The position numbers and the translations under genes are program-made. The notes beneath the pieces were generated by a model. That model saw only the letters and a list, made by a program, of their open reading frames with translations. It searched no databases and had not been told where the DNA came from. A DNA stretch of 64,000 nt, from NCBI GenBank assembly GCA_035570235.1, contig DATMML010000085.1, positions 62,001 to 126,000 on the forward strand, read 5' to 3'. Shown piece by piece: positions 37,597-46,271 of the stretch. The stretch is from Vicinamibacteria bacterium (lineage in GTDB: Bacteria; Acidobacteriota; Vicinamibacteria; Fen-336). How positions within the stretch are numbered: position 1 is the first letter of the stretch; the number at the start of each line of letters is the position of its first letter.

Positions 37597-38688
37597 TCAT
37601 ATGATGGCCAGCCCTTCAAGGACCGCGAACGCGCGCGCGTCGCGCAGCCACAGCTCGACCGGGTAGTCGCGGATGTAGCCGTGGCCGCCGAGGATCTGGA
37701 CCGCGCGGTCCGCGACCATCAGGGCCATGTCGTCGGCCAGGTTGCGAGCCAGGTAGGCCTCGCGCCTGGCCTCCCTCCCCTGGTCCAGCAGCCACGCCGC
37801 TTCCCAGACCAGAAGTCGTGCGGCTTCGATCTCGGTGGCCATCTCCGCCAGCATGAAGGCGATGGCCTGGCGCTGGCCGATGGCCTCGCCGAAGGCCTTG
37901 CGGTTCTTGGCGTAGTCGAGGGCATAGTCGTAGGCGGCTCGTCCCACGCCGACGGCCAGCGCGGCCCAGGCCAGGCGCGAGGCGTCGATCAGCGCGGAGA
38001 CGTCGGCGCCGTCTTCACCCCCCAGCCTTTGACTCGCCGGCACGACGCAGTCTCGCAGCTCGACCGCGTAGAGCGGGAGTGCCTTCACGCCCATGTTCCT
38101 CTCACGCTCGCCGATCACTAGGCCCGGTGCGCCCGGCTTGACCAGGAAGGCCTGCGTCTTCCCGTCGAGAGCGGCATAGACGACCAGCCAGCTCGACTCC
38201 GCAGCGTAGGGGACGTTGCACTTGGAGCCGGTGAGGACGTAGTTTCCATCCCGACGCACGGCGCGCGTCTCGAGCGCACCGGCATCGAAGTCGTAACGCG
38301 GCTCCATCAGCGCGGCCGAGCCGGGTTGGTAGACATCCGCCGCAAAGCTGGGCAGCAGCTCCTGCTTCTGCTGCACGCTTCCCTGGAGTAGGATCGGCAG
38401 GGCCACGAGGTTCGGTGCCATAAGGGCCAGAGCTCCCGCCAAGCCACCCCAGCCCAGCTCCTCCGCGACGAGCGCGCCCGTCACCACTGAGCGCTCCCCG
38501 AAGCCGCCGAATTCCTCGGGCAGGCTGGCTGGGAGCAACCCGAGCTCCCACCCGGAACGCGTGGTCGATTCCGGCAGCGCGCCGGCTTCGTCCGCCACCC
38601 GCAGATGAGGCCGCAGCTCCCTGACGGCGAAGCGGTGTACGGCGTCGATCAGCGTCCTTTGGTCGTCGCTAGGCTGGAATCCGTACAT
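37597..38688 (-). CDS. Acyl-CoA dehydrogenase (second subunit-type gene)
   Basis: A 363-residue acyl-CoA dehydrogenase-family protein. It starts at ATG 38688 with GAGGAG six bases upstream: MYGFQPSDDQRTLIDAVHRF. SLPEEFGGFG and the divergent FAD segment PGSAALMEPRYDFDA replace the usual MTEP motif. YALDYAKNRKAFGEAIGQRQ and QILGGHGYIRDYPVELWLRDARAFAVLEG follow. It is weaker in the substrate motifs than its downstream partner, fitting a heteromeric pair in which one subunit carries catalysis. A candidate TetR operator lies 64 bases upstream. Confidence 0.88.
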   Translation of the reverse strand: MYGFQPSDDQRTLIDAVHRFAVRELRPHLRVADEAGALPESTTRSGWELGLLPASLPEEFGGFGERSVVTGALVAEELGWGGLAGALALMAPNLVALPILLQGSVQQKQELLPSFAADVYQPGSAALMEPRYDFDAGALETRAVRRDGNYVLTGSKCNVPYAAESSWLVVYAALDGKTQAFLVKPGAPGLVIGERERNMGVKALPLYAVELRDCVVPASQRLGGEDGADVSALIDASRLAWAALAVGVGRAAYDYALDYAKNRKAFGEAIGQRQAIAFMLAEMATEIEAARLLVWEAAWLLDQGREARREAYLARNLADDMALMVADRAVQILGGHGYIRDYPVELWLRDARAFAVLEGLAII

Positions 38689-38751
38689 CGGAGACTCCTC
38701 GGGCTCGCCGTCCGACGGCTCGCCCAGGCACGCCGACACGCGCTGGATAGT

Positions 38752-38767
38752 TTAACCGTGCGGTCAA
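38752..38767. promoter_or_regulatory. Candidate TetR operator upstream of the acyl-CoA dehydrogenase pair
   Basis: TTAACCGTGCGGTCAA is an inverted repeat with one mismatch between seven-base arms, sharing the ACCG-NN-CGGT core with 19207 and 35421. It lies just upstream of the two-gene dehydrogenase operon. Confidence 0.68.
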
Positions 38768-39302
<535 letters not shown>

Positions 39303-39327
39303 TTACTAAAGTTAAGGAATGTAATCG

Positions 39328-39347
39328 GGGGCTCGAAAGGGCCCCCT
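39328..39347 (+). terminator. Hairpin after repeat copy 2
   Basis: GGGGGC / GCCCCC arms with an eight-base loop. Like the true tRNA terminator at 16757 it contains CTCGAAAG, so it may derive from a tRNA terminator carried with the repeat. Confidence 0.5.
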
Positions 39348-39608
39348 AAACGTGTCGGTGTAAGCACGGGTAAGGCTCGGACTGGCAAGCCCAGTCTGGG
39401 CTGTTGGTCAATGGACAGGACATGACTAGTGTTACAAACGTAAGATCTAGACGCGAGGTCGCTGGCGGCGCTCATTGGGTAGACTCGGAGCCGCTCCCGC
39501 GTGTCCGACATCCTTCACCTCCCGGATGTCAGACGGGACCGGTGCGAACCCTCGCTCAAGACGACTTCGCAGAGCGCTTGCACTCAACCTGATCCGCCCT
39601 CGCCGCCC
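39348..39608. other. Non-coding stretch before the VOC gene
   Basis: About 260 bases. Only short frames without motifs or ribosome sites occur, and I see nothing else. Confidence 0.45.
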
Positions 39609-40001
39609 CTAATAGCGAGCGAGCTGGGTGAGCTGAATGAGGTTGCCGCAGGTGTCGTTCACCATCGCAATGGTCGAGGCAGTCACGTCGGTGGGCGGCA
39701 TGGTGAACGCGGCGCCACGGGCCTTGATCCGCTCATAGTCGCCTTTGACGTCGTCGGTGTAAAACATCGCCGCGGGCTGGCTCTGTTGGAACATCGCCTG
39801 CTGATACGCTTTGGCTGTGGGGTTGTTATTCAGCGCCAACTGCAACTGAGTGCCGTCCGGTTCCTCGGGTGAAGCCACGGTCAGCCAGCGATACAGGCCC
39901 TGACTGAAGTCGGCCTTCTTGGCAAAGCCCAGTACCTCCGTATAGAAGCGCAGAGCCTTGTCCTGGTCGTCCACGTATATGCTGGTCAGTTTGATTTTCA
40001 T
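39609..40001 (-). CDS. VOC-family (glyoxalase/bleomycin-resistance fold) protein
   Basis: A 130-residue single VOC module: KIKLTSIYVDDQDKALRFYTEVLGF at the start, YRWLTVASPEEPDGTQLQLAL, AAMFYTDDVKGDYERIKARG and the closing DTCGNLIQLTQ. Metal-ligand positions typical of the fold (for example the late Glu) seem partly replaced (NLIQL), so a metal-independent or binding role is possible. AAGGAG precedes the ATG at 40001. It is divergent from the ECF sigma gene and lies inside the small tRNA-repeat-bounded segment. Confidence 0.88.
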   Translation of the reverse strand: MKIKLTSIYVDDQDKALRFYTEVLGFAKKADFSQGLYRWLTVASPEEPDGTQLQLALNNNPTAKAYQQAMFQQSQPAAMFYTDDVKGDYERIKARGAAFTMPPTDVTASTIAMVNDTCGNLIQLTQLARY

Positions 40002-40026
40002 CTCACTGCTCCTTGTGTTCCGGACC

Positions 40027-40053
40027 TGTCACATCAGGCACGTCTCGTCCGTC
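40027..40053 (+). promoter_or_regulatory. ECF41-type promoter in front of the sigma factor gene
   Basis: TGTCACA at 40027-40033, a 16-base spacer, and CGTC at 40050-40053. As I recall, this is the published ECF41 signature, which suggests autoregulation. The sigma gene starts 37 bases downstream. A TATAAT-like element also lies at 40056-40061. Confidence 0.75.
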
Positions 40054-40089
40054 AGTATAATGACGGACCGCGACGGAGGAATGTGACCG

Positions 40090-40971
40090 ATGCCCACACC
40101 TGAGCGGCTCGCCGAGCAATTCGAAGAGCACCGACCGCACGTGCGGGCGGTCGCGTATCGCATGCTGGGATCGGTCAGCGAGGCGGAGGACGCCGCCCAG
40201 GAAGCCTGGATCCGATTGAGCCGCACGGATGTCAGCGGTGTCGACAACCTGCGGGCTTGGCTAACGACAGTCGTCGCGCGTGTGTGCCTGGACATGTTGC
40301 GGACGCGAACATCGCGCCGGGAGGATCCCTTGGACACGCACGTACCCGATCCGGTGATCACTCGCGCCGACAAGGATCCGGAGTCCGACGCAGTGCTTGC
40401 CGACTCTGTTGGTCTCGCGCTGCTCGTGGTCCTCGAGAAGCTGGAGCCGGCAGAACGACTGGCGTTCGTGCTCCACGATGTGTTTGGGATGACCTTCGAC
40501 GAGATCGCGCCCATCGTGGACCGCTCGGTCGTCGCAACGCGCCAGCTCGCGAGCCGCGCGCGCCGACGGGTCAAGAGCCAGACGCCGACGTCAGACACGG
40601 ATCTGCGGAAGCAGCGCCGCGTCGTCGAGGCGTTTCTCGCCGCCGCCCAAAACGGCGACTTCGAAGCGCTGGTCGCCGTGCTGGATCCGGCGATCGTGCT
40701 GCGGGCTGATGGTGGAGCGATCAAGGGCATGTCGCGCTTCGTGCGCGGGGCTCAGGCGGTCGCCGCACAGGCCGTGACGTTCTCGAAACTCGGGTTGTCC
40801 AACCTGGTGGTTCTGGTGAATGGCAACATTGGCGTCGTGTCGCGACTCCCGGACGGGCGCCTGCTTTCCGTGATCGGCTTCACGACTGCTGACGGCAAGG
40901 TCGTTGAGATGGACATCGTGGCGGATCCAGACCGGCTCAGTCGGCTCGATCTGTCGGCCATCGAGGCCTGA
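40090..40971 (+). CDS. ECF41-family RNA polymerase sigma factor with SnoaL-like C-terminal extension
   Basis: A 293-residue sigma factor. Sigma region 2 spans about 10-80 (HVRAVAYRMLGSVSEAEDAAQEAW), and region 4 about 110-165 (PAERLAFVLHDVFGMTFDEIA, ATRQLASRARRRV). The C-terminal NTF2/SnoaL-like domain has ADGGAIKG near residue 205, in place of the ECF41 DGGGK motif, and ADPDRL near 278, in place of NPDKL. In ECF41 proteins this extension modulates activity and no anti-sigma factor is needed; none is seen here. Matching promoters lie upstream of this gene and of the DoxX gene. Confidence 0.93.
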   Translation: MPTPERLAEQFEEHRPHVRAVAYRMLGSVSEAEDAAQEAWIRLSRTDVSGVDNLRAWLTTVVARVCLDMLRTRTSRREDPLDTHVPDPVITRADKDPESDAVLADSVGLALLVVLEKLEPAERLAFVLHDVFGMTFDEIAPIVDRSVVATRQLASRARRRVKSQTPTSDTDLRKQRRVVEAFLAAAQNGDFEALVAVLDPAIVLRADGGAIKGMSRFVRGAQAVAAQAVTFSKLGLSNLVVLVNGNIGVVSRLPDGRLLSVIGFTTADGKVVEMDIVADPDRLSRLDLSAIEA

Positions 40972-40983
40972 ACCGTTGTCGGT

Positions 40984-41010
40984 CGTCACATTTCTTCTGG
41001 TCGTTCCGTC
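40984..41010 (+). promoter_or_regulatory. ECF41-type promoter in front of the DoxX-like gene
   Basis: CGTCACA at 40984-40990, exactly 16 bases, then CGTC at 41007-41010. It differs by one base from the element at 40027. The DoxX-like ATG is 66 bases downstream. Confidence 0.72.
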
Positions 41011-41076
41011 ATCTCTGCGACGCGAACAAGCCGGTTCGATCAAGACGGGTTCGCGGCGCCCATAAGGAGGCGCGTC

Positions 41077-41529
41077 ATGAACAAGCCAGCCACCGGGCAG
41101 ACGCTCGCCGCACCGGGACCGGCCCTCTCGCCCGCGGACCCGAGCATCCGCTCCAAAGGAATAGTCGTCGGCTACTGGATCCTCACCGCGCTCTTCTGCC
41201 TGCAGATGGGCTTCACCGCCTACGCGCAACTGCGTCTGCCGCAGGTGGCGCAGATGTTCACCCACCTCGGCTTCCCCGACTACTTCCGGGTGGAGCTCTC
41301 GTGGGCCAAGCTCCTCGGCGTCGCGCTGCTGCTGGCGCCGGTGCCGGCGCGGCTCAAGGAGTGGGCCTACGCCGGCTTCGCCATCAATCTAGCCTCGGCG
41401 CTGGTCGCCCACTTGTCGGTGGGCGATGGCCCGGAGGCCTGGAGTTGGGCGGCGGCCACCGGCGTGCTCTGGGGCCTCTCGTACGTCTTCTGGCGCCGCC
41501 TGCAGGCCACGCCGGTGCCGTTACGCTAA
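41077..41529 (+). CDS. DoxX-like integral membrane protein
   Basis: A 150-residue protein with four predicted membrane helices: GIVVGYWILTALFCLQMGF, WAKLLGVALLLAPV, EWAYAGFAINLASALVAH and AAATGVLWGLSYVFW. The FTHLGFPDYFRVELSWAKLLG loop is the DoxX-like family signature. DoxX proteins are linked to membrane redox and thiol stress. AAGGAGGCG precedes the ATG. An ECF41-type promoter lies upstream, so it is the most likely direct target of the adjacent sigma factor. Its stop is followed after six bases by repeat copy 3. Confidence 0.88.
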   Translation: MNKPATGQTLAAPGPALSPADPSIRSKGIVVGYWILTALFCLQMGFTAYAQLRLPQVAQMFTHLGFPDYFRVELSWAKLLGVALLLAPVPARLKEWAYAGFAINLASALVAHLSVGDGPEAWSWAAATGVLWGLSYVFWRRLQATPVPLR

Positions 41530-41535
41530 GCGCGG

Positions 41536-41556
41536 CAAATCCTGCCCCCGCTACCA
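41536..41556 (+). repeat. Island repeat copy 3 (tRNA-fMet 3' end)
   Basis: Twenty-one bases identical to the last 21 of tRNA-fMet (16716-16736), followed by CTTACTA as in copy 2. It marks the outer right border of the composite island or of the 39.3-41.5 kb segment. Confidence 0.82.
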
Positions 41557-41873
41557 CTTACTAGTCAATGACTTAATGGGGTCCCAGGAGGGAGCGCTTC
41601 TTGGGGCTTGCTGTTTTGCGACGCTCTCATGGCCTTCGCTCGAGGCCGCGGTGTGACTGCCACGCCAGGGTGCACGAGACGGACTCCTAGCCTTCACGCG
41701 CTCACGCAGCCAAGGAAGGGGACTACTCCGGCGTAGTTAATTTCAACGCCGTCGTCGGGAAGCGTCTTGACTATCGCCGTTCTTATGCTTTGACCGCGAA
41801 CGCGACGCAGGCCGCAACTGCAAGCTCTAGTCTGTCTCCGGCTGGCTCGTTGAAGTTGGCTCCTGCTACTCCG
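41557..41873. other. Non-coding flank with similarity to the left island end
   Basis: About 315 bases without a supported gene. Bases 41656-41676 match 16835-16855 at 19 of 21 positions, 100 versus 99 bases after the respective CCA. Confidence 0.5.
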
Positions 41874-42410
41874 TTAGTGCGGATCACCGGCATCGTCACC
41901 CGAAGGTCCATAGATGCTCGGGACTCTGCCGCCCATCGGGCGAATGTAGGTGCTCAATTGGCCGCGATGGTGAACCGTATCAAACAGCGCAATCCACAAC
42001 AGCCCTCCGACGGTGTCCTTCAAGAGGATCTCTTCCGTACCCTGAAGCAGCAGCGCCTGATGGTTCCAACCGCTGTCGTCCAGCGTGTGCAATTGGTTTG
42101 CGAGACTGTCATGATCACCCTCGTAGAGTGCGATCATATCGTCGCGACTCCCGAAACTGCCGGGTTGCTGCCAGCTCAATCCGCTGTACATGCTTTTTCG
42201 GTTCTTGCAGAGTGCAATGCAGCTTTGTTGGGCCGACACTAGCAGGGCCACCAATTCCCTCGCTGAACGGGACCGTGGGTGGGGCCGGTAGTCGAGTGCG
42301 CCCGCCGGCAGCGCTTTGAACACCCTCACGAAGGCAGGGTATTCCTGCTCCCACCTCTGAATGAAGAACTCTCGGTTGGTGAGCTCTCTCCCAAGCGATC
42401 GTGTTGCCAT
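41874..42410 (-). CDS. DinB-family protein
   Basis: A 178-residue four-helix-bundle protein starting at ATG 42410 with GGAG six bases upstream. RELTNREFFIQRWEQEYPAF, YRPHPRSRSARELVALLV and the late metal-site segment FDTVHHRGQLSTYIRPMGGRV are characteristic of DinB/YfiT-like proteins, some of which are thiol (bacillithiol/mycothiol)-dependent transferases. A frame upstream to 42602 has no support. Base composition here is lower in GC than in the island and the chromosomal backbone. No operon partner is evident. Confidence 0.85.
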   Translation of the reverse strand: MATRSLGRELTNREFFIQRWEQEYPAFVRVFKALPAGALDYRPHPRSRSARELVALLVSAQQSCIALCKNRKSMYSGLSWQQPGSFGSRDDMIALYEGDHDSLANQLHTLDDSGWNHQALLLQGTEEILLKDTVGGLLWIALFDTVHHRGQLSTYIRPMGGRVPSIYGPSGDDAGDPH

Positions 42411-42770
42411 CGAAGGCTCCCTCTGGTGTCTGAGATTCTGATGTCGTAACGGGGAATAGTCCTCAGAGCACGTTTCTATCAGAAAGCGTGGCAACCCGCA
42501 TATATCAGGTCTCCGGAGGGCTGGCCGTAAGGTCCCGTGCTCGCCCCCAAGCCGATTCGCCTGGCGATAGGGCCGGCGGCTGCGATCGCTGAACGCCTGC
42601 ACGCCACACGTTTTGTAGCATCAAGTGTCAGATCGCCGGTCTTGCGAGAGATCCCGACCTCAGGGCCCCGGGGCCGTCATGTTCTCGCCCTCGAGCACGC
42701 GGGCGACGAACCGGATGACGGACCCGCTCGGATCAGGACCCATTAAACTGCTTGCGGTGACGAGACGAGG
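42411..42770. other. Gene-poor stretch
   Basis: About 360 bases. Short frames on both strands lack motifs and ribosome sites. I see no repeat or RNA. Confidence 0.45.
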
Positions 42771-43715
42771 TCAGCAGATGTGAAGCCCGCTTGGAACAGT
42801 TAGACGATCAAATGGACAAGACCAGGTAGCACCATCGTCATGCGACACGTAAAGGCATCCCGATCGATCGATCACCGCAGCCATTGAATCTCGGGTCGCG
42901 ATGCAGTTGGTATCGGCGATGCCGTCGATCCACTTCGGCATGCCTCCGCCCAAAGGCTGTAGCGGACCGTTGCTGTCGATCGGGCGTCGATAAAGTGCGC
43001 CTTGGGTCGCAAAATGGTCGGTGGATGCTGCAACGAAAATGTCGTTTCTCCCAAAAGCAACGGCAGAGCAATAATGTGCGTGAAGTCCTTGCTGCTCGAT
43101 GGTCCATGTCGCTCCAGCATCGCGACTAATGCAAAGACCCGCCGCCGCCGCCGCTATCACGATGTCGGGTCGGGTTGGATGTGCACATACCTGATGAACA
43201 TCACTATCGATATCGATAGTGGGCCGCCAAGTTAAGCCGGCGTCGGTTGATCGCGGAACTCCGCCAACGTGGACGTTAGCCAGTAGCACTGCACCATCGC
43301 ATGTCGCCGCGATTGACCGAATTCCAAGCGGCGGCCCCATCAGCTTGCCGTCGATGATCGCCGCTCCTGCATACCACCTGTCGCGGCCCGCTACGGCGTC
43401 AAAACCCGTCAAGCACTGCTGCGCGCCGTCAGGATCAACGCGCAGGATATGTGCGTCGTTGGTTCCAACAAAGACAACGTTTCCAATTGGTACGCAGCAT
43501 GAAAGCTCGAATGGGCTTGTTCCTATCGCAGTCCATTCGCCATCAGGGGATCGTCGACAGAGCGAATGCCCGCCAACAATTGCGAGCACTCTTCCACGTC
43601 CATCGGCCACCAGACTGCGAACCGATTGATTGGCGAGTTCTTGATGGACCATTTCCCCAGTGACGCTGAATAGCCCGTTGTCCCACGTTGCTACCAGAAT
43701 AGAGGGGGTTGGCAT
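42771..43715 (-). CDS. BNR/Asp-box repeat protein (beta-propeller)
   Basis: About 314 residues from ATG 43715 (AGGA nine bases upstream). Repeats with Asp-box character recur: GGVPRSTDAGLTWRP, LCISRDAGATWTIEQQ and LYVSHDDGATWSC. Blocks such as SVRSLVADGRGRVLAIVGG and RSIAATCDGAVLLANVHVGG indicate a sialidase/YCF48-like propeller. No signal peptide is evident, so it may be cytoplasmic. The base composition is less GC-rich than the neighbours, in line with transfer. Function is unknown; homologues are generic photosystem-stability or glycosidase-like repeats. Confidence 0.75.
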   Translation of the reverse strand: MPTPSILVATWDNGLFSVTGEMVHQELANQSVRSLVADGRGRVLAIVGGHSLCRRSPDGEWTAIGTSPFELSCCVPIGNVVFVGTNDAHILRVDPDGAQQCLTGFDAVAGRDRWYAGAAIIDGKLMGPPLGIRSIAATCDGAVLLANVHVGGVPRSTDAGLTWRPTIDIDSDVHQVCAHPTRPDIVIAAAAAGLCISRDAGATWTIEQQGLHAHYCSAVAFGRNDIFVAASTDHFATQGALYRRPIDSNGPLQPLGGGMPKWIDGIADTNCIATRDSMAAVIDRSGCLYVSHDDGATWSCPFDRLTVPSGLHIC

Positions 43716-44343
43716 CAAAGCAGATCCTATTGGCGTAACGCCATGTGAACAGTTCGAAGCAATTGTGCAACGATCGATCCGCTGATTCAATGGAACCGCG
43801 AGGAGGTGCGTCAGGAGTGACTAGATTGCGCTGTCAGCGATGCAGATGCGCCGGATCGAACCCATCGATCTGCCCGAGGACTACGAGCGTATCCGCGCAC
43901 AGCTAGTACGGCTGGACTAGGCGGCTCCAGCTCCTTTAGGGCCCGGGTTCGATGGCACTTTCTGATGTCGGTGGCCGCCCGGATCGTGACCAACTGGGAG
44001 GGAAAGATGGCTCATTAGGGTCGGTTTGAGCTCTGGGCCGTGCCATTCTCTCCGCCCTCTACATAGAGGATGACGGATTCACGGGTCGCTCTGCAGAGCG
44101 CTCTCGACGTGGGCGACGGCTGCGGCAACCCCGACTCCGGTCCGGCAGCCAACTCAGTTGTCCCAAGCGGCGGAACGGGCGATGCTATGGATGCCTGCTG
44201 GTGCTACACCCTCGGGGGAAAGTCTTGCAGCCCGGAGAATATGACGGGTAAGGGCAGGGCGCTCCTCGTAAGGAGCTTCGAATAGCCCGCTGGGTGGATG
44301 CGCTGGTGAACAACCGCGCTGAACAGTCGTGAAACGGAGGCCT
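43716..44343. other. Degenerate, gene-poor region
   Basis: About 630 bases. A 26-codon fragment at 43838-43918 (plus; ends YERIRAQLVRLD) reads like a leftover protein end. A 71-codon frame at 44070 has no recognisable domain. I see no intact gene. Confidence 0.45.
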
Positions 44344-44616
44344 ATGGATCTCGACGGAGCCTGCGTCCACATCCGAGGGCTCGCGACCGAAACGCACGCG
44401 AAGCGGCGCGAATGCGAGGATTACGTACAGAACGCGGCGGAGTGGGTGCATCTGCGCACTAGTCAGACCTGCGGGGGCACTCGCTGCGGCGACGCGTCTC
44501 TGAACCGGCACGCGAGCCGGCATATGAGGAGCTCAGAACACGCCGCAATCTGCTCCGCGGAGCCCGGCGAGCAGTGGCTCTCCTGCCATCCCTACGACAA
44601 CGCGGTCGAGTATTGA
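44344..44616 (+). CDS. UBP-type zinc-finger protein
   Basis: A 90-residue protein matching the ubiquitin-hydrolase-type (UBP) zinc finger found in some bacteria: EWVHLRTSQTCGGTRCGDAS, then NRHASRHMRSSEHAAICS and EPGEQWLSC. Cys and His ligands of the second half are intact, while the first CxxC is reduced (CEDY). ATG 44344 has GGAGG three bases upstream; the frame opens at GTG 44329. It is followed after eight bases by the cNMP/thioredoxin-reductase-like fusion, a pairing I recall in other genomes. In eukaryotes this finger binds ubiquitin C-termini; bacterial function is unknown. Confidence 0.82.
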   Translation: MDLDGACVHIRGLATETHAKRRECEDYVQNAAEWVHLRTSQTCGGTRCGDASLNRHASRHMRSSEHAAICSAEPGEQWLSCHPYDNAVEY

Positions 44617-44624
44617 GGGACTCA

Positions 44625-46271
44625 GTGCGAGACAGCGGATCGGAGGCAAACCCTGACCACATCTTCCCGAAGCTCAGGCCCGACCAGATCGCCCGCATCG
44701 CCGAGTCCGCTCCTGAACGGAGCCTAGCGGATGGCGAGTATCTCTGGCGACAGGGCGACCGGAACAATCCGCTTTTCGTTGTCGTCGAGGGCGCGGTCGA
44801 GATCCTGTCGGGCACGGACCAAATCATTACGGTGCATCTACCCGGCGCGTTCACCGGCGATGTCGACCTCTTGTCAGGCCGTCCTGTCGTCGTGACCGGG
44901 CGGGCACGGGGAACGACCCGCGTCCTTCAGCTGCCTTCCGAACGGCTGCGTGCGCTCGTCCAGACGGACTCGGACCTGATGGAGATCTTCCTGCGTGCGT
45001 TCATCCTTCGCCGGCTCGCGCTGATATCGCGGGGGGAGGGGAACGTCGTCCTAATCGGCTCGCGCCATTCGGCGGGCACACTGGCGCTGCAGGAATTCCT
45101 CACGCGCAACAACCAACCGTACGCCTATCTCGACGTGGATCAGGACTCCGGTGTTCAAAAGACGCTTGACAGTTTCGGAGTGGGCGTGGGCGACATCCCC
45201 GTCTTCATCTGTCGTGGCGAACGCGTCCTGAAGAAGCCGACGATCGAAGAGGCCGGGGAGTGCCTGGGCCTGAACCGGGTCAGCGAGGAAGTGGTGCGCG
45301 ACCTGGTGGTGATCGGCGCCGGCCCGGCTGGACTCGCGGCCGCAGTCTATGCGGCCTCCGAGGGACTCGACGTTCTTGTGCTGGAGGCGAACGCCCCCGG
45401 CGGGCAGGCCGGATCGAGCTCTCGGATCGAGAACTATCTGGGCTTTCCCACCGGAATCTCGGGTCAGCATCTGGCCGGGCGCGCCCTCGTGCAGGCGGAG
45501 AAGTTCGGTGCGGAGATCGTGGTGGCCCGCACGGCGGTCCGACTGGGATGCGAGCGCCGCCCGTACCGCATCGACGCCGGGGCCGGCGTCAGCGTGCACG
45601 CGCGCACCGTCATCATCGCCACCGGCGTCCAGTACCGGAAGCCGGACCTTCCGAACCTCAGGCGCTTCGAGGGACTCGGCGTCTACTACAGCGCGACTGC
45701 GATCGAGGCGAGTTATTGCCGCGGGGAGGACTTGATTGTCGTGGGCGGCGGAAACTCCGCCGGCCAGGCCGCCGTGTTCCTGTCGGGTCACGGACGGCGA
45801 GTGCACATGCTCGTGAGAGGTCCCCGGCTCGCGGAGAGCATGTCGCGCTACCTCATCCGACGGATCGAGGAGACGTCGCGGATCGCGCTCCGAACGCGCA
45901 CTCAGATCGAAGCCCTCGACGGCGAGTCTAGCCTCGAGCGCGTCACCTGGCGCGAGGGAGACGGGGCGCGCACGACGGTCGATGTAGGCCACCTCTTCTT
46001 CATGACCGGAGCGGACCCGAATTCTGAATGGCTCCGCCACTGCGTGGTCCTCGACGAGAAAGGCTTCGTGAAGGCGGGTCCAGATCTCCTTCCCTCTGAG
46101 CTCCGCGCCGCCGGTTGGGCCTTGGCCCGCCCTCCGCTGCTCTTCGAGACGAGCATCCCGGGCGTCTTCGTCGTCGGAGACGTGCGGGCGAACAGCGTCA
46201 AGCGCGTGGCGGCAGCGGTGGGCGAGGGCTCGGTCTGCGTTCAGCTCGTTCACAAGGTGCTGGCCGAATAG
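44625..46271 (+). CDS. Cyclic-nucleotide-binding / thioredoxin-like / FAD-dependent oxidoreductase fusion
   Basis: A 548-residue multidomain protein. A cNMP-binding domain spans about 15-130 (ADGEYLWRQGDRNNPLFVVV, FTGDVDLLSGRPVVVTGRA). A thioredoxin/glutaredoxin-like domain spans about 135-220 (VVLIGSRHSAGTLALQEFL, VGDIPVFICRG). A thioredoxin-reductase-like FAD/NAD domain completes it (DLVVIGAGPAGLAAAVYAASEG, APGGQAGSSSRIENYLGFP, IVVGGGNSAGQAAVFLSG, SIPGVFVVGDVR). The redox CxxC of thioredoxin reductase is replaced by ATAIEASYC and the thioredoxin-like part lacks CxxC. GTG 44625 has GAGG six bases upstream. It likely transfers electrons in a cyclic-nucleotide-responsive way; the partner is unknown. 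Confidence 0.88.
   Translation: MRDSGSEANPDHIFPKLRPDQIARIAESAPERSLADGEYLWRQGDRNNPLFVVVEGAVEILSGTDQIITVHLPGAFTGDVDLLSGRPVVVTGRARGTTRVLQLPSERLRALVQTDSDLMEIFLRAFILRRLALISRGEGNVVLIGSRHSAGTLALQEFLTRNNQPYAYLDVDQDSGVQKTLDSFGVGVGDIPVFICRGERVLKKPTIEEAGECLGLNRVSEEVVRDLVVIGAGPAGLAAAVYAASEGLDVLVLEANAPGGQAGSSSRIENYLGFPTGISGQHLAGRALVQAEKFGAEIVVARTAVRLGCERRPYRIDAGAGVSVHARTVIIATGVQYRKPDLPNLRRFEGLGVYYSATAIEASYCRGEDLIVVGGGNSAGQAAVFLSGHGRRVHMLVRGPRLAESMSRYLIRRIEETSRIALRTRTQIEALDGESSLERVTWREGDGARTTVDVGHLFFMTGADPNSEWLRHCVVLDEKGFVKAGPDLLPSELRAAGWALARPPLLFETSIPGVFVVGDVRANSVKRVAAAVGEGSVCVQLVHKVLAE

Noticed and set aside
41790-42242. 150-codon plus-strand frame
   Set aside because: Antisense to the DinB-family gene, which has a ribosome site and conserved histidine block.
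44070-44285. Possible 71-codon cysteine-containing protein
   Set aside because: No ribosome site, no recognisable domain and poor coding bias; left as part of a degenerate region.
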